Shown: piece after piece, positions 49,943 through 63,310 of the stretch
Numbering within the stretch: position 1 is the first letter of the stretch
How the letters are laid out: every line of letters starts with the position of its first letter
Assembly: GCF_963678635.1 (NCBI RefSeq)
Contig: NC_087064.1
Location: 7,105,671 to 7,169,670 of the forward strand
DNA length: 64,000 bases
Direction: 5' to 3'
From: Symsagittifera roscoffensis
Taxonomy: Eukaryota > Xenacoelomorpha > Acoela > Convolutidae
Notes under the pieces: model-generated
Told to the model about the DNA's origin: nothing
The model's database searches: none
What the model saw: the letters and a program-made list of their open reading frames with translations, nothing else
Program-made: the position numbers and the translations under genes

Positions 49943-50305
49943 TTGAAGGCTATTTGTATCCCAAAACTGAAATTGCTAGCTGCCCTATTGGCCACACGCT
50001 TCAAAGAGGATATTATTAAAGTACTTACCATCCCGATAAACGATGTCTTCATGTGGACAGACAGCACCACCGTGCTCCCGCGGCTCCATTTGTCATCGAA
50101 GCAACCAGTTTTTGCTTCAAACCGAATAGGCGAATGTTTTGAAGTCACCCCTATAAACGAGTGGTATCATGTTGACACCGGTAACAATCCCGCAGACACA
50201 ACTATCCGACGTATAGCCGACGAAGCTTTAAAAGACAGCAGCTGGACCCAAGGTCCAAGCCTTCTAAAAACTCGTGGCTGGCCTTTTGTCCGAATGCTGA
50301 GGTAG
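49943..50305 (+). pseudogene. BEL/Pao RNase H region
   Basis: A 120-codon open stretch starting MKAICIPKLKLLAALLATRF, with MWTDSTTVLPRL (RNase H Asp), SNRIGECFEVTPINEWYHVD, GNNPADTTIRR and WTQGPSLLKTRGWPF. These are the same blocks as 8973-9524, but clearly a different family member. Confidence 0.75.
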
Positions 50306-50599
50306 ACACCAAAATAGGACTCAAAGGTCCCGCTGTCAATGCTATTGATTCCACAACAATTTTTGTCGCAAACCCGCCACCAAATGAAACCGTCATCACT
50401 TAGCCTCAATGCAGGTCTTTTGTTAGACTGTTACGTTCCGTAGAATCCGTCCTCAGATTAAATCTTAAGTTCCGTCATTACAGTGAAGCAACACTTAGAA
50501 ATGGAAAACTTTCTGAGCTCGAAAATGCAAAAACGAAAAAGTAGCTTGTCTCAGAAAAGGGAGCATTCGCGACAGAATTAAAATTACTAAATTATGAGA

Positions 50600-51340
50600 A
50601 TTCTATTGCAAAAAATTCCTCCTTTATTGGTACTGGTGGTCTTCTCCGGTCCACGGGCCGCATAAGCCGTCTTTCTGAAATCACGTTCAGAACAAAACAT
50701 TCCATCATGATTGATTGTCGTCACCCATTAGTGAACTTATTTATAAATCATCTGCACGCAAACATGAGCATTAATCTAAGGACTAAGGACTATCTACGTT
50801 TCGTCATCCAGTTAGATTATGCCATCTTAAATTAAGATCCCGACTTCGCACCATTGAACTTAAAACTTAATTGCATGATTTGTCGTGAGCGGAAGGTGAA
50901 AGCTGTCTCAATGTTAATGTCTGACTTCCCCGTCGAGCCAGGAGTCCTTCAGTAACTGCAGCGTAGACTACTTCGGACCCTTTTATGTAACGTCTCGCAG
51001 AAGTTTCGAGAAACGTCGAGCATTTTTGCTTACTTGTTTGACCACCAGAACCATCCACTTAGTAGTTTTTCCGTCAAGGGACGTTAGCTCTTGCGTAATG
51101 GGAGTAGAAAAGATCATCGCTAGGCGTGGAACCCCATCATTTATTTGGTCTGACAAGGGAACGAACTTTGTCGGCGCAGAGAAAGAGCTTCTTCAGTGAG
51201 CTCGAGCGTGAAATGACCTTGCACCCGCCATTCTTGAACTTAAAGGTATAACATGGAAGTACAACCCTCCATCAGCGCCAGACCATGGTGGAACGACTTG
51301 TACGCAGTTGCAGGAGAGTGTTCTACTCGATACTCACACC
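50600..51340 (+). pseudogene. BEL/Pao integrase, degraded
   Basis: GGLLRSTGRISRLSEITFRT and HPLVNLFINHLHANMSI near 50635-50770 form the zinc-binding start. NLKLNCMICRERKVKA near 50860-50900 gives the Cys pair. RRGTPSFIWSDKGTNFVGAE (about 51125-51185; Asn to Lys in the usual DNG) and WKYNPPSAPDHGG at about 51255 are the catalytic core. Frames are broken between the blocks. Confidence 0.65.
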
Positions 51341-51379
51341 TCGCAAGTGAACTGGAGAAGTACTTTGGACAATTTTCTG

Positions 51380-51868
51380 CCTCGTTGAACAGACCTTAAA
51401 AGCACGTCCTCTTACACCTATTAGCTGTGACCCCCAAATGAACTTGAGACACTTACGACTAACCATTTCCTAGTGGGACATAATTCCGTGAGTTTTCCCT
51501 CAGTAGAAACAAACGATCAATTCGACCACCGCAGGCGCTGCCTCCGCGCACTAGCATATGGCAAAACACCAATGGTTACGAGAGTACGAACCTTCTCTCA
51601 AAAAACGCCATAAGTGGTGCAATCCGCCGAACATGACCTCAAGTCCGGAGATCTTGTTTGGGGTGTAGAAGAAAGAAGCTTGTATCTTAAGTCTGAATTT
51701 TGGCGAAGAAGCGATCACCCGCTCCGCGTTACTGGAAACCACTACAGGAGAATTAAATTGTCCTCTTGTAAGACTCGCTCTGGTACTTGCTCCTTTGGGT
51801 CCCAAGAATGTTTCCACTTGAAATGCTTGAAATATTTTCCGCTTGAAATATGTAAACTGGAACTATAA
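51380..51868 (+). pseudogene. BEL/Pao Pol C-terminus (DUF5641-like)
   Basis: LETLTTNHFLVGHNSVSFPS near 51430-51490 and HDLKSGDLVWGVEERS near 51635-51680 correspond to the integrase tail and DUF5641-like end seen in the other element. A stop near 51611 and frameshifts make it non-functional. The 3' LTR begins about 20 nt further. Confidence 0.65.
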
Positions 51869-51880
51869 AGGCAGTAAAGT

Positions 51881-52640
51881 AAAACCAAAGCCAAATTAGA
51901 ACACATGGCCGAGCGGTCTCAGCTGAAGTCCAAATCTAGTTCCAGCCCCCGTTCCCTGTCGCAGGTTCGAGCCACACCCCCAAACCATATGGCCTTTCAG
52001 TTGTTACTAGGAAAAGAGTTCGTTTACCTTATTTTACTAGTTTTACGTAATAGTTATGTAATAATTTTGCAATAATTACGTAATATTTACGTAATTCCTT
52101 ACAAACCGCGGATCATCGTATAGCGTGCTCATATGGACGTAAAACGTAAAACCAAGCTCGTATTTCAGCCTTGTCTGATCTCGAAAAAAAAACAGGTTTT
52201 TGGCTGCCAACTTTCGTGTTTGCTGTCAACAATTGCTGCTAAATTAGCGTACAGAATTGTTGATGCTTTCGTTGTTGATGTCGATATAAATTTTTAATCC
52301 GAAACATTATTTTTGATGATTCTTCCTGTTATTTTCCGATAAATTTATTAGACAGAATTTAAGCTTGCGACAAGCGTTCTATCTACCGGACCCGAGGTTA
52401 TAGAAAAGATTGATAAAAGAACAGTTGGTTTAGTTTGAGCAAGTTAGTTCAATTAATGTTTTAGTTTTAAGCAAACCTAGTTTTAATGAATTGTTCAAAA
52501 TGCTATTTGGTAGTTTTTGACTATGGCATCATTTGTTTAGACTTTGTTAAGAATAAAAGTTATCTGAACATTTTCGTAAAGTTACTGTTTTTCTCAGCCT
52601 AAATAACATAGCTAAAAAACCAACTCTACTCGGTCGCTTT
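51881..52640 (+). repeat. 3' LTR of the second BEL/Pao element
   Basis: Similarity to the 5' remnant starts at the AAACCAAAG block and runs to about 52410. The continuation contains AATAAAAG at about 52552, a likely polyadenylation signal. The right boundary is estimated from the change to low-complexity flanks. Confidence 0.65.
51903..51985 (+). other. tRNA-Leu/Ser-like segment inside the LTR
   Basis: ATGGCCGAGCGGTCTCAGC is a good tRNA D-arm with A box of the long-variable-arm class. About 45 bases later CAGGTTCGAGCCACACC gives a B box (GGTTCGAGCC). The anticodon arm and acceptor stem do not fold well, so this is a degenerate tRNA-derived module, not a tRNA gene. The homologous 5' LTR copy (about 43350-43382) retains only the A-box half. 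Confidence 0.55.
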
Positions 52641-52724
52641 ACTTACTCGGTCGCTTTACGGACAAAATTAAACACTATAAAAACAATAAGGCAAAAAATT
52701 AAAACAACATAGCTGTGAAGTAAG

Positions 52725-52725
52725 T

Positions 52726-52757
<32 letters not shown>

Positions 52758-52767
52758 ACGAAAAAAA

Positions 52768-52799
<32 letters not shown>
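52725..52799. repeat. GAAA microsatellite at the broken edge of Gypsy copy 2
   Basis: About 70 bp of AAAG/GAAA repeats with a few interruptions directly precede the first base of Gypsy copy 2 at 52801. Confidence 0.9.
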
Positions 52800-52804
52800 T
52801 CATC

Positions 52805-52822
52805 TGGTGCGACCATAAGTCT
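52805..52822 (+). promoter_or_regulatory. primer binding site of Gypsy copy 2
   Basis: TGGTGCGACCATAAGTCT, identical to the site at 17124 in copy 1, although no LTR precedes it here. Confidence 0.75.
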
Positions 52823-52889
52823 CGAACAAGACCTTAATAGATTAGAATTAACCAAAATAGATTAGAAATTAGACAAAAACATTTCCAAA

Positions 52890-53123
52890 ATGTTATACGA
52901 CAATAATTTAATCGAAATGTCTCTACGACTCAATAGATCAGAGCCAATATTCCGAACCATAACAGAACTACCCGGAGTTGGAAGAAGACCTCGAACCAAA
53001 GACGACATACGACAACGTAGAAACTTGCCATATAGTTATATGATAGTTCGGCAAAAGCCAGAACAAACTTTTATATTTCGAATACTACTCGCAATGAATT
53101 TAGATTTCCATTTGCAAACATAA
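52890..53123 (+). CDS. conserved 77-aa leader ORF, copy 2
   Basis: The same frame as 17209-17442, with three amino-acid changes (to Val, Lys and Arg) and three silent changes. It remains open with the same start and stop, which is the main evidence that this small frame matters. Confidence 0.5.
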   Translation: MLYDNNLIEMSLRLNRSEPIFRTITELPGVGRRPRTKDDIRQRRNLPYSYMIVRQKPEQTFIFRILLAMNLDFHLQT

Positions 53124-53451
53124 AACCTTGAAGTTAATCTTCAAAATCATTTCAGGCGCTAAACAAAATTAATAATATACAATAACGATTGATAAAAAGA
53201 TCTCAGATCGTTTTCCTAAAACTCTGCAGTAATATACAAAACATGTTTGAAAAATATTTATTGGAAAATAAAATAAAAATTAGTAGCATGACAATAAATG
53301 GTTAGTAATCATAAATCATCCTGTTGTTCCAGCTTCATCACCTAAAACATAACAGCAATCATAAACCCACTAATATCATAAAACACTAAATCTTTCCTTT
53401 ACACAAATTTAAAATTTTATTAAAACTTAAAGTCACTTAATTTTAAAATCA

Positions 53452-53536
53452 GATCATCAAGGCTTATCCTTGGATCTTAAATCATTTTCTACTTAATTAA
53501 ATTTCAAATTTGATCATCAAGGCTTATCCTTGGATC
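53452..53536 (+). repeat. twin leader hairpins, copy 2
   Basis: Both 25-nt hairpin repeats (53452-53476 and 53512-53536) are identical to those of copy 1 and have the same 60-nt spacing, although flanking leader sequence shows substitutions and small indels. Confidence 0.65.
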
Positions 53537-54058
53537 AAACAGAACAACTTTGTTTTCTCCCCCACCCACTTAATTAGTGTCTAACGACCTCAAACGTCGA
53601 TTCACTGTCCAACCCTTTCTAAAGACCTAAGACTAATAGAAATTTTTAAAACAAAACTAATCATTCAAATTAGGATAAACAGTGAAGAACTTCGGTTATT
53701 CATCTTTCACTTGACCCCCCCCCCTCTTACCAGACCCAGGATAAATCTTAGACTTAGTAAGTTTAAAATAGTATCTAACGAACTACTCGCGTTCTAATTA
53801 TACCTGAACCTTGTGGATCGATTTACTATTCTCCAACCTTTGAACACAATCACTACCCCTAAGTAAGATTAAGTAAGTTAACACCTTAACTTATACTAGT
53901 CACGAGAAAGTAAAAATCATTCTTCGGAATAGATATACTTTTCTCTCCAACCCTGAACAAATAGACCCAGGTTAAGCTAACCAAAAAATCGTAAGGACTA
54001 ACAGTTTAAGCAATTAGAATTCACCTAATACCCTTTTGCATCCGTCATCCTAAACCTT

Positions 54059-54526
54059 ATGTCATTTAAAAACCTAGGAAATAAACAAACAATCGTTTTA
54101 CACAATTGTGAAATAGATAACAAAAAATACGACCTTGTAATCACACCTCATACACAAACAGTTGGATACATTCGAAAAAACGACAAACACTAAAAAAAAA
54201 AATCATAACGAAACAAAGACAAATAACACGAAAAAGATTTTCAAAAAATCGAAACGCATTTTCAGAATCAGAAACCAACAGTTTAGACGAACTTTACAAA
54301 CTGAAAGAATCAATAGATAAAAATTGCCCAATTCACGATCAATTATATTTCTCTGACTCAGAAACAACTTCAAACTCATCACAAAGAGGAAAAAGAAGAA
54401 TAAAAAAGCAGTATAAACACAAACCAGTACACTTATACAATTGGAATCAACCAATTCGACACATTAATAATTACATATTAACAGTCATAGAACGAAAAAA
54501 TGAGCTCAACGCACACCCCAGGTGAC
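54059..54526 (+). pseudogene. ORF0 of copy 2, frameshifted
   Basis: The start matches copy 1 from ATG at 54059. Near 54175 one base is missing (CGAAAAAACG versus CGAACAAAACG), and an A-run a little later is altered. The 155-codon frame is therefore lost after about 38 codons, although the downstream DNA is otherwise well conserved. Confidence 0.75.
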
Positions 54527-57500
54527 GAAACTCCAGATGATGATGAAATCTTTCCTTTTATAGTAGATGCAACTACTGATAGAGGACAACACATATTTTG
54601 TAAAAATTTACTCTTAAAATTATTTGAACCCGGAATCAGTCCATGTAAAACAGAGTTCCCAGATGTAAAAATCAAAAGACAAATCATAGACCACTATCTA
54701 AAAGATATATGCAACATAACACAACAGTATGGAATCTACTCCATAGAATTCACCTCACCAAACCATAATAATAGGAAATATACAATTCAAACAGACGATC
54801 TTGATTTAGAATTTTCAAAAGTTTTTTCAGAATATATAAAAAGCATCCAATACCATAACTCACAAAGAGCAAACTCCAATTTCACTAATGAAGTTTTCGC
54901 AATAATATATAGTTATATTTCAATATTAGAAAACGAAATCCCAATAACAAATGTCTCACCGACAGAAACATCTAAACATTTAAGAGTACGACATGAAATC
55001 ACACTACTCTCTAGTTATTTAAACATTATTAAAGAAAATTTCACGAAAGACGAAGTTTCACAACATACAAAACACGATCTACAAAAAATTTTGGCATGGT
55101 TCATAATAGATTATTTCACACACAATATTGATTTAATTGCACAAGCAAGAAAAAATTTTAGACCCCAAAATTCGAACGATGATACCGCTATCACAGAACA
55201 ATCAGATTATGTTTGGGACCCGAATGGTCTCATCACGCATTTATAAGCTTCCCACAATCAATCTCAAGTCAAGCAGTAAGTACAATATCTTACATAAGAG
55301 ATTATGTAAGAGTAATACCCTTAACAATTGATGCAACACCATTAAACTATAATACATTTCTGCCCGATACACAAAATAATAGTTTAAACTCTACAGTCAT
55401 ACATAACGAAAACCTCAATGGAACTAGGAATCTTACTCAACAAGATATCCAGACACCATCACACTTCATAAATGAAGAAATTGTACACACAACAACTACA
55501 CAACAAAGTATTTCACCAATACGTCCAAATTTGACAACACCAAGAAATACAAATCCATCACAAACACAAGTAACCTTACAATCAACCGTTAAACCTTCGG
55601 TTGCTCCAAAATATTCACATATGGATTACCAAACATACAGACCCACGACAATACCATCAAAAACACGCAAAACATTCAATAAAAACAACTTTGCAGACCA
55701 CAATTATAATTATACACATCCATCAAAAACAAATTACCAACCACGAAGAAATTTTAACCAATATACAAGATCTCGAAACTGGGATAACCCAATGGCCCAA
55801 CATAATTCAATAAATTTCCAAACAAATCCTCCACAGGATCACAGTGAAAATTACCCATTTTTTCAACAAAATAAAAATAAAAAACAAACATCTTATCAAA
55901 TGGATTATTTATCCTCAGATGATGATTTCTTACAACCAGACATATTTGCACCATATACTCAAGAATATCGTGGACAAGGAATACAGAAAACACGTACAAA
56001 TCATAGGAATTTTTCTCCACAACCAATAGATGCACAACATCAACAACCAATTCAACAACAAAATCCAATTAATACACAATCTTTTCAACCAATTCAACAA
56101 CAAAATCCAATGATGGCACACTCGTATCAACCAACACAAATGCAAAATGAAATACCACTCCCATATTATCTCCAACAACATGAAATAACAAGAAACCAAC
56201 TTTCAAATTTTTCTCAAATGCCAAATGCAGCAGAATCATTACAAATGACAATGAATCCATACCTTATGGGTGGATCATCAATAACATCAAACAAACCTTT
56301 AATGGTTTTCACAGGAACAGACCCTGAATACTCTGTAGAAGATTATTTAAATGCAGTAACAGCAAACTTGATTTTAAACATTGGACCTGAACCAATTAAT
56401 ACGCCACTACATCAAAACTGGATACATCGACGCACAGCGTTGATACAAACAACCTTAGATGGCGCAGCCCAAAAATGGTTTTCAGTACTACCTCTAGAAA
56501 TAAAATCAAACTGGAAAAGGTTTACACAAGAATTTTCAAAAATGTTTGACTCCGAAAGAAACAAACAACAACAAAGAGTTTTATGTAATGAAATTCGCAG
56601 ATTACCAAACGAAACCATCAAGCAATTAGCAGTAAGAATCGAAACACTAGTTCGAAAAGCATATTCACTAAATACACACGACTATAAAAATACAAAGATG
56701 ACAGAAATCTTAATGATGACCTTAACACCACAATTAAGGAAAATAGCAATAAAAAAGAGAGCATCCCATCCTTCCTCAATTCGAGAACCCGATTTAGATT
56801 TTAGAAAACTAGTAGACAAACTAGAACAAGCAGAAATCACAATGAAACTAGAAGAAACGGAAAATCTGAAATTACAATACGTTAACAGAATTGAAACAAC
56901 TTCCACTAATATTAATAATATACAAGAATCAGATACAGACCTCGTTGAAAAAATCACTGAAATACTCAATATTTATGAAAGGAACCCAAACTTTAAAGGC
57001 AAACCATCTTTCAAAAAATGGTGTAATTATTGCCGACGATACGGACATAGTATTTCCGAATGTAGACAAAAACAGCAAGATAGTCAAAATAAACCTCAAA
57101 AATACAAAGAACCAAATAAGTCATTTTATCAATATATGAAGAAAGATCAAAATCTGCCAAACAAAAATGTATATAGCAGCAATAGTTCCGGAAAACCACT
57201 TCCGAACAATACAAGCTATACAAGAAATCAATCCCCATATAACTCAAGTTATAGAGGAAGATCGCCAGAACGAAGAAACACACAAAATTCACCACAAAAT
57301 CACTACAATAGACCAAATAGTAGAAATAACTACTCCAGATCTAATTCAAACACAACACAGTTTGCTTCTAGATCTAATTCCCAATCACGAAATAGATACT
57401 ATCAAAATAATCAATCACGAAACTCATCATACAATAGAAATAGAAACTATTCCAATAATCGAAATAGAAGTTATTCAAACAATCGAAGTCAATATTATCC

Positions 57501-60500
57501 AAATAACCGATCAAGAAATAACTCATATAACAGATCAAACAGCAATTATCAAAATAGATCGCGAAATAATTCACAAAATCGACATTCAAGTTATAATAAT
57601 CGTTATAGAAATTATTCCCAATCACCACACCGAAATAATAATCACTATAATAACTCTAATAATCGTCACAGAAGTAGTACACCTAAACATCAAAGACAAA
57701 TCAATCAAGTACAGTCTAACCCAGAAACAACATCAGGCCCTCCAGGTATTGATGACACAGTAACTGATACGTTACAACTCAATCAAATAAACTGTACATC
57801 ATCAGATTCAGAAAGCGACACAGAAAACACTCTTTCTATCAATATGATAAAAGTCGAAAATGACTATGAATCTGTCATATATGAACAACCTTTTTCATCA
57901 CACATATATGAAAATCAATCAGAATTTCTTCAAAATTATTACACTACACCCATAAATTCCACACCAACGACGCAAGAAACGAATGCAATTAACACTACAA
58001 ATCAACCCAATAAAAATGTCAAAACAAAATGCTTGAACACAAACCACATCTATCAAAATATACAAAAAGAACAACCCAAAGAAAAAGTTTGGACAATACC
58101 ATTTCTTTTAGAAAGCCCAAGAAACAAAGAATTTCAACCACCAGACCTTGAAATCGATTTTTTAATTGATTCAGGAGCAGAATCAAACATAATAAACATT
58201 CCCACATGGAATGAAATAAAAACTTTACACCCAAAGCTAACACCTCTTGAAACCTCCAGTAAGTTAGCAACAGCACAAGGATCAACATTGATAAACTACG
58301 GAAAAATCCAATTATTTCTCCTCCCCACCAGAACAATGGAGCAAAGCAAAATTCTAAATAAGCCATTTAAACAAATATTCCATATCACTGATATTAAATA
58401 TAATATCATTGGAATACCATTTATTTCGAAGTATATACCAACAATTAACATCCTAAATAGTAAAATATTAATCAAAGATAAGTATACAAAAACAAAAGAA
58501 ACATCCTTAACATTTTTTCAAAGATTAAATAAACAACCACCATTCTTTTCAAAATTCTACCCGATATTTAACCAACAAAGAAAACACCTAAAACCACTAT
58601 CAGGAAATATCTATAATTTTTCAATTAAACAAGTTCACCAATATGATAAGGAACAAAACAAACAAAAATTTTATATGTCAGATTTTGAATTCAAACCTAT
58701 TCATAAATTTTTCAAAATCACAATCTCTTCCATAAAATATTTAAAAAATTCGAATACAGATATCATTTCCTTACATGTTTATAACAACACACCTTACCAA
58801 GTAACATTACCTTTAGGACTTTTAGGATATTGTGAAACCAACGCTACAATATCACCAATACACGAAAAAGCCTATCGCGTAAATAATATACTCCAATTAT
58901 TAGATATTTGCCAATCTACAATTCTTAATGAAGAATTATCGATAAATAATATAACAAGTCACGAAAACAGAAATACGGATTATTTCACAAAAACTCCATA
59001 TTTCAAACCTACATTCAACATAAGTAACTACACAGAAGACCAACAGAAATTTTTAACAATGTTTAATTTCCAACATTCACAAATAACACAAGACGAATTC
59101 GAAAAGTTAGCCAAACAGCTAATTAAATATTCATCAGTCTATGCAACATCAAAATTCGATGTTGGCAAAATCAGTTCATCACTACATCTCCCATTAAAAC
59201 CAGACGCAGTTTTCAAAAAACAGAGAGCAAGTAAAGTACCAATTCACTTACATGATAAAGTAAACAGATTACTCGATATTTTAGAACAATACAACATTAT
59301 ATCACCAGTTAATAAAGAAGAACAACCAAAAGGCAACACATTTATCAACCCCGTTATTATTCTAGCTAAAGGAGAATCATTAAAAATCGTTCTCGATGCT
59401 AGATACCTCAATTCACTCATAGATGAATCAAAATGTAATTGGCCCATCGAACCAATACAAGTAATTTTAACAAAAATAAACGGCAAATACTTTACAACCG
59501 CCGATATGAATAGTGCATACAATCAAATGCCACTAGATGAACAATCACGACGTTTAACACAATTTGTTATCGGAAACCAACAATATGAATTTAACCGCTT
59601 ATTCTATGGAATATCCATAGGACCAGCAGCATTTTCAGCTTTTATGAGCAAAATTTTCAGACCACTAATACTCAAGAAAAACGCAATCACCTATCTAGAC
59701 GATGTTTTTATGCAATCACAAACAAAAGACGAAATGTTCAATGTTTTAGAAAAATATCACCAAATACTTCAGAACGAAAATCTGAAGGCAGCCCCTGATA
59801 AATCACACTTCTTTTTAACAAGAATTAAATTCTCAGGACATAATATAGAAAGAAAAACAATCACTCCATTGAAATCACGCATTGACGCTATTCAAAAACT
59901 TCAACCACCAACAAATAAAAAGAAAATCCAAGAATTTCTTGGAATGTTAAACTTTTTAAGTAAATATGTTTATAAAATGCAATTATATCTACGACCATTT
60001 TACAACATCCTTAGACAACAAAATAATTTTGAATGGAATACAGAACATCAAGCACGATTCGAAGAAATAAAGAAGTTTTAACTGAACAAATTTAAAACAC
60101 AATTCCAGACCCTGATCAACCATTTTATGCAATGTGCGATGCTTCGAACTTTGGCATCGGCGCAGCACTATTACAATCACATAATGGTACAAATAAAATG
60201 AATCTGATATCAGCAAATTCCCGATTATTCACTCAAGCAGAGCTACGACTCTCAACTCTAATGAGAGAATGTACAGCCATAATATATACACTGACAGAAT
60301 ATGAATTTCTGATACTTGGATCAAAACATCCCACAGTTTTATTCACAGACCATAAACCAATCATCTTTCTCTTTACACAGAAATCTAACCCAAACCACCG
60401 CGTTTACAGATTTCAACTAATTCTAATGAAATTTCCAAACTTACATATAGTTTGGACTGCAGGAAAAAATCTTGCATTACCAGACACCTTAAGTCGAAAT

Positions 60501-62711
60501 ACACCACCTGAATTACTTACACGAAAAACAACAGTTGAAATACCCAAAAACATAAAATTCTACCTTGCAGAAAACGAAACATCACCCCCATTAGAATGCA
60601 AATATGCAGTAAAAACTGATATTGAACAATCACAAATAAATAGTTTACAACATTTCCCACTTTATTTAGATTGTCAAAATAATCATTATGAAGTTGATTT
60701 ACTTGGAACATCAACTTTCAAACCAATCCCATATTCTCAATGGATAAAAAATAACACCCAACAAAAACGAACAAAACAACACCAAACTAAAAAAGACCAT
60801 TTTCCACTAATAGAAAAAGAAAATTTAACTGATAAAGTAAATTTATCAGGACCACAAACAAACGATTCAAAATACACAATAAATCAAGTTTTCGACCTTC
60901 ATGACCCATTAGATACAATACCCTTATCTAAATTCGAAATTGAAAACATTTTTCTCCCTCCAACAGAAACAATTACAATTTCAACACTAAAACAATACCA
61001 AAATCTTGACCCAATAATTCGACAACTAAAATCATGGCATAAATATAAAACTAAACCTACCAAAGCAGATTCAACCATTCTAGGCAACAAGACACTCCTC
61101 CGATATTTTCGCAAATTTAATAACACAACAATTAATGAAACTACAGACCTTTTAGAGTATAACTTAAACGAATCTACAGTCCCCTGTCTTCCTTTAAGTA
61201 TGATTCTCATCGCTTTTAATATCTCACATACACAAAATATTAAAGGACATTCTGGATCAGAAAAAACATATTCAAACTTTATACAAAATTTTTACTTCCC
61301 AAATGCACCAATTTGGATAAAAGTACTATGCAATGATTGTATAGTATGTCAACTGAATAAACCTTACCCAAATCAAAAACAAATAGCACAAAAACAAGAT
61401 TTTAAAGGACAAAGCTTGTACTTTAATCACCGTATCTCATTTGATACTAAAGGCCCAATTTCACCCTCATCAGAAGGAAATTCCTACATTATGGTAATTG
61501 TTGACGCATTCACACACTATGTAGCACTTAACCCAGTACCACATTGTAACGCTTATTATGCGTATACAACACTTTATGAACACTGGATAGCAAAATTTGG
61601 ACTACCAGAAATTTTAGTCACAGACAACGGTACAGAATTCATAAATAATGAAATAATAACACTATGTCATTTATACAACATTAAACACAAACCACGTACA
61701 TCTCACGCAGCTTGGAAAAACGGCTTAGTCGAAGGTATGAACCGTTCATTACAAGAATATCTTAGATGTATCATCAACGGAAATGATACAAAATATACCG
61801 AATGGTCAGCAGATGTAAAATTATTTCCCTTAGCATATAATTCACAAATTACGACAACTCTAGGAATGTCACCATACGAAATGGTTTTTAACCAAAAGCC
61901 ACGCAAACCAATAATGTTTACAGCAAATTCTCATAAAAACGCACAAGGTTATTGTCAACCAAATAAAGATTCAATTTGTTATAACCTACCATTACATACA
62001 CACGATGAAGATCATTTTCATCACCCACAAATTCTTAAATTAGCCTCCGGTACACACACCGAATGGATTCTAAATAGAGATAAGAAACACAATGAAATTT
62101 ATCAAAAAATAACAAAAAAGTTATTACAAAGACAAAACATTAATGAACAAATCAATTCACGTTTTACACCAGCTTCCGAATTAAAAATTGGAACATTTGT
62201 TTTGATACCTATTTTTAATACTCAAAAAGGAATTTCTAAAAAATTACAACCCCTTCGAAAAGGACCATACCAAATAATTGCAAGACCCACTGATGTCACA
62301 TATAAAATTACCGACTCAAACAAAAAAGAAATCGTTCAGCATCGAAACAACCTATTACCTTATTACCCAAAAGAATACGCACTCCGCGAATTAACTCAAT
62401 TATATTCTTTCACAGGATTAAAAATCATTCAAAACGAACCACATCTGAAAAACACAGAACAAAATGATAACCCCACCGAAAATCAAAGCACAAAACCAAC
62501 CGCCACCAAAAACACTACAAAAAATCTAGACCATAAAGAATCCCCAAAACAAAGAAAAAATAGAAAAATGACAGAACAAATAATACCCCAAGAAGAAATA
62601 GACAAATCAGAACATAGAAAAACAACAAGACTCCGAAATCAACCACGTAAAAACTACAAAATATTCATCCCCCAATCTAAAATATTAACGAAAGTGGAAT
62701 TTCAAAAGTAA
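54500..62711 (+). pseudogene. gag-pol: Gag-Pol of Gypsy copy 2, broken by two frameshifts and a stop
   Basis: The start at 54500 and the end at 62711 correspond to copy 1. A C is missing from a CCCC run near 55220, so the first 248-codon frame ends early and gag resumes in another frame. Near 60075 one base is missing (AAGAAG versus AAGAAAC), and TAA at 60093-60095 replaces a Ser codon just before RNase H. Open pieces therefore cover residues of gag/PR/RT (55213-60081) and RNase H/integrase (60132-62711). The zinc knuckle, DSGA, YLDD and the integrase Asp and Glu residues are retained. In integrase, Pro-Trp-Thr before NGLVEG has become Ala-Trp-Lys. Confidence 0.92.
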
Positions 62712-63310
62712 TTTTAAACTTTATACTTCACAATCTTGAAACCTCCGAAACATTTTTCATTTACATTTTTCAAAATAACATGCTGACAAGTACGCAATAA
62801 AACTAGTTCAAAATAGACCAATAGGATTCATCCAATCCGTCACTTTCTCTAACTCAAACTAAGATCAATTAGACGAATAATCTAGAACTCCAGGCACATC
62901 TATAACTATTACTTTACGACCTCCAGGTCAAAAATAAGCAAACCACTCCAACTTGACAACTAAAATAAATATCACCATAATACCGTACCCCTCCCTTATC
63001 TAATAACCCAAAGATCAACAATATTTCCCCAACTCAGACCACGAATACCCCCAAAACAAATTTGTTAACTTAGCCTAAAGTAACAAAATGAACATTTTAA
63101 TTAGCCTAAAGTATAAAAATCTCACCATACCCCGGATCATTTGACAAACAAAAATAAAGAAAAAGACGACCTCCCGATCACCATAAGAATTGCCCCCAAC
63201 AATTTTTTACAAAACTCAACCCACTTGTCAAAAAACTAATAAATAATTCGACCACACTTGAAAATCGCCCCAAACAGCAAAAAATATTCGACCAAAAGAT
63301 CATTTCTTAA
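62712..63310 (+). other. spacer between pol and the small ORFs, copy 2
   Basis: Counterpart of 27041-27639, close to it in length and sequence, again without a frame. The doubled TAGCCTAAAGTA motif is retained. Confidence 0.5.

Larger units (their letters stand above)
43324..52640 (+). mobile_element. second BEL/Pao LTR retrotransposon, decayed, plus strand
   Basis: The order is LTR remnant (43324 to about 43700), a leader occupied by a 24-bp repeat array, Gag coiled coil (46656-46920), Gag low-complexity region and DUF1759 (to 47921), zinc-knuckle region, protease/RT pieces, RNase H (49943-50305), integrase pieces, DUF5641-like tail (to about 51850) and 3' LTR (51881 to about 52640). Stops and frameshifts occur throughout, so it is dead. 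The LTRs are not recognisably similar to those of the minus-strand BEL element, so it is a different family. Ends are approximate. Confidence 0.8.

Noticed and set aside
51903..51985. A true tRNA gene
   Set aside because: A and B boxes are present, but the anticodon and acceptor stems do not fold and the segment is part of an LTR.
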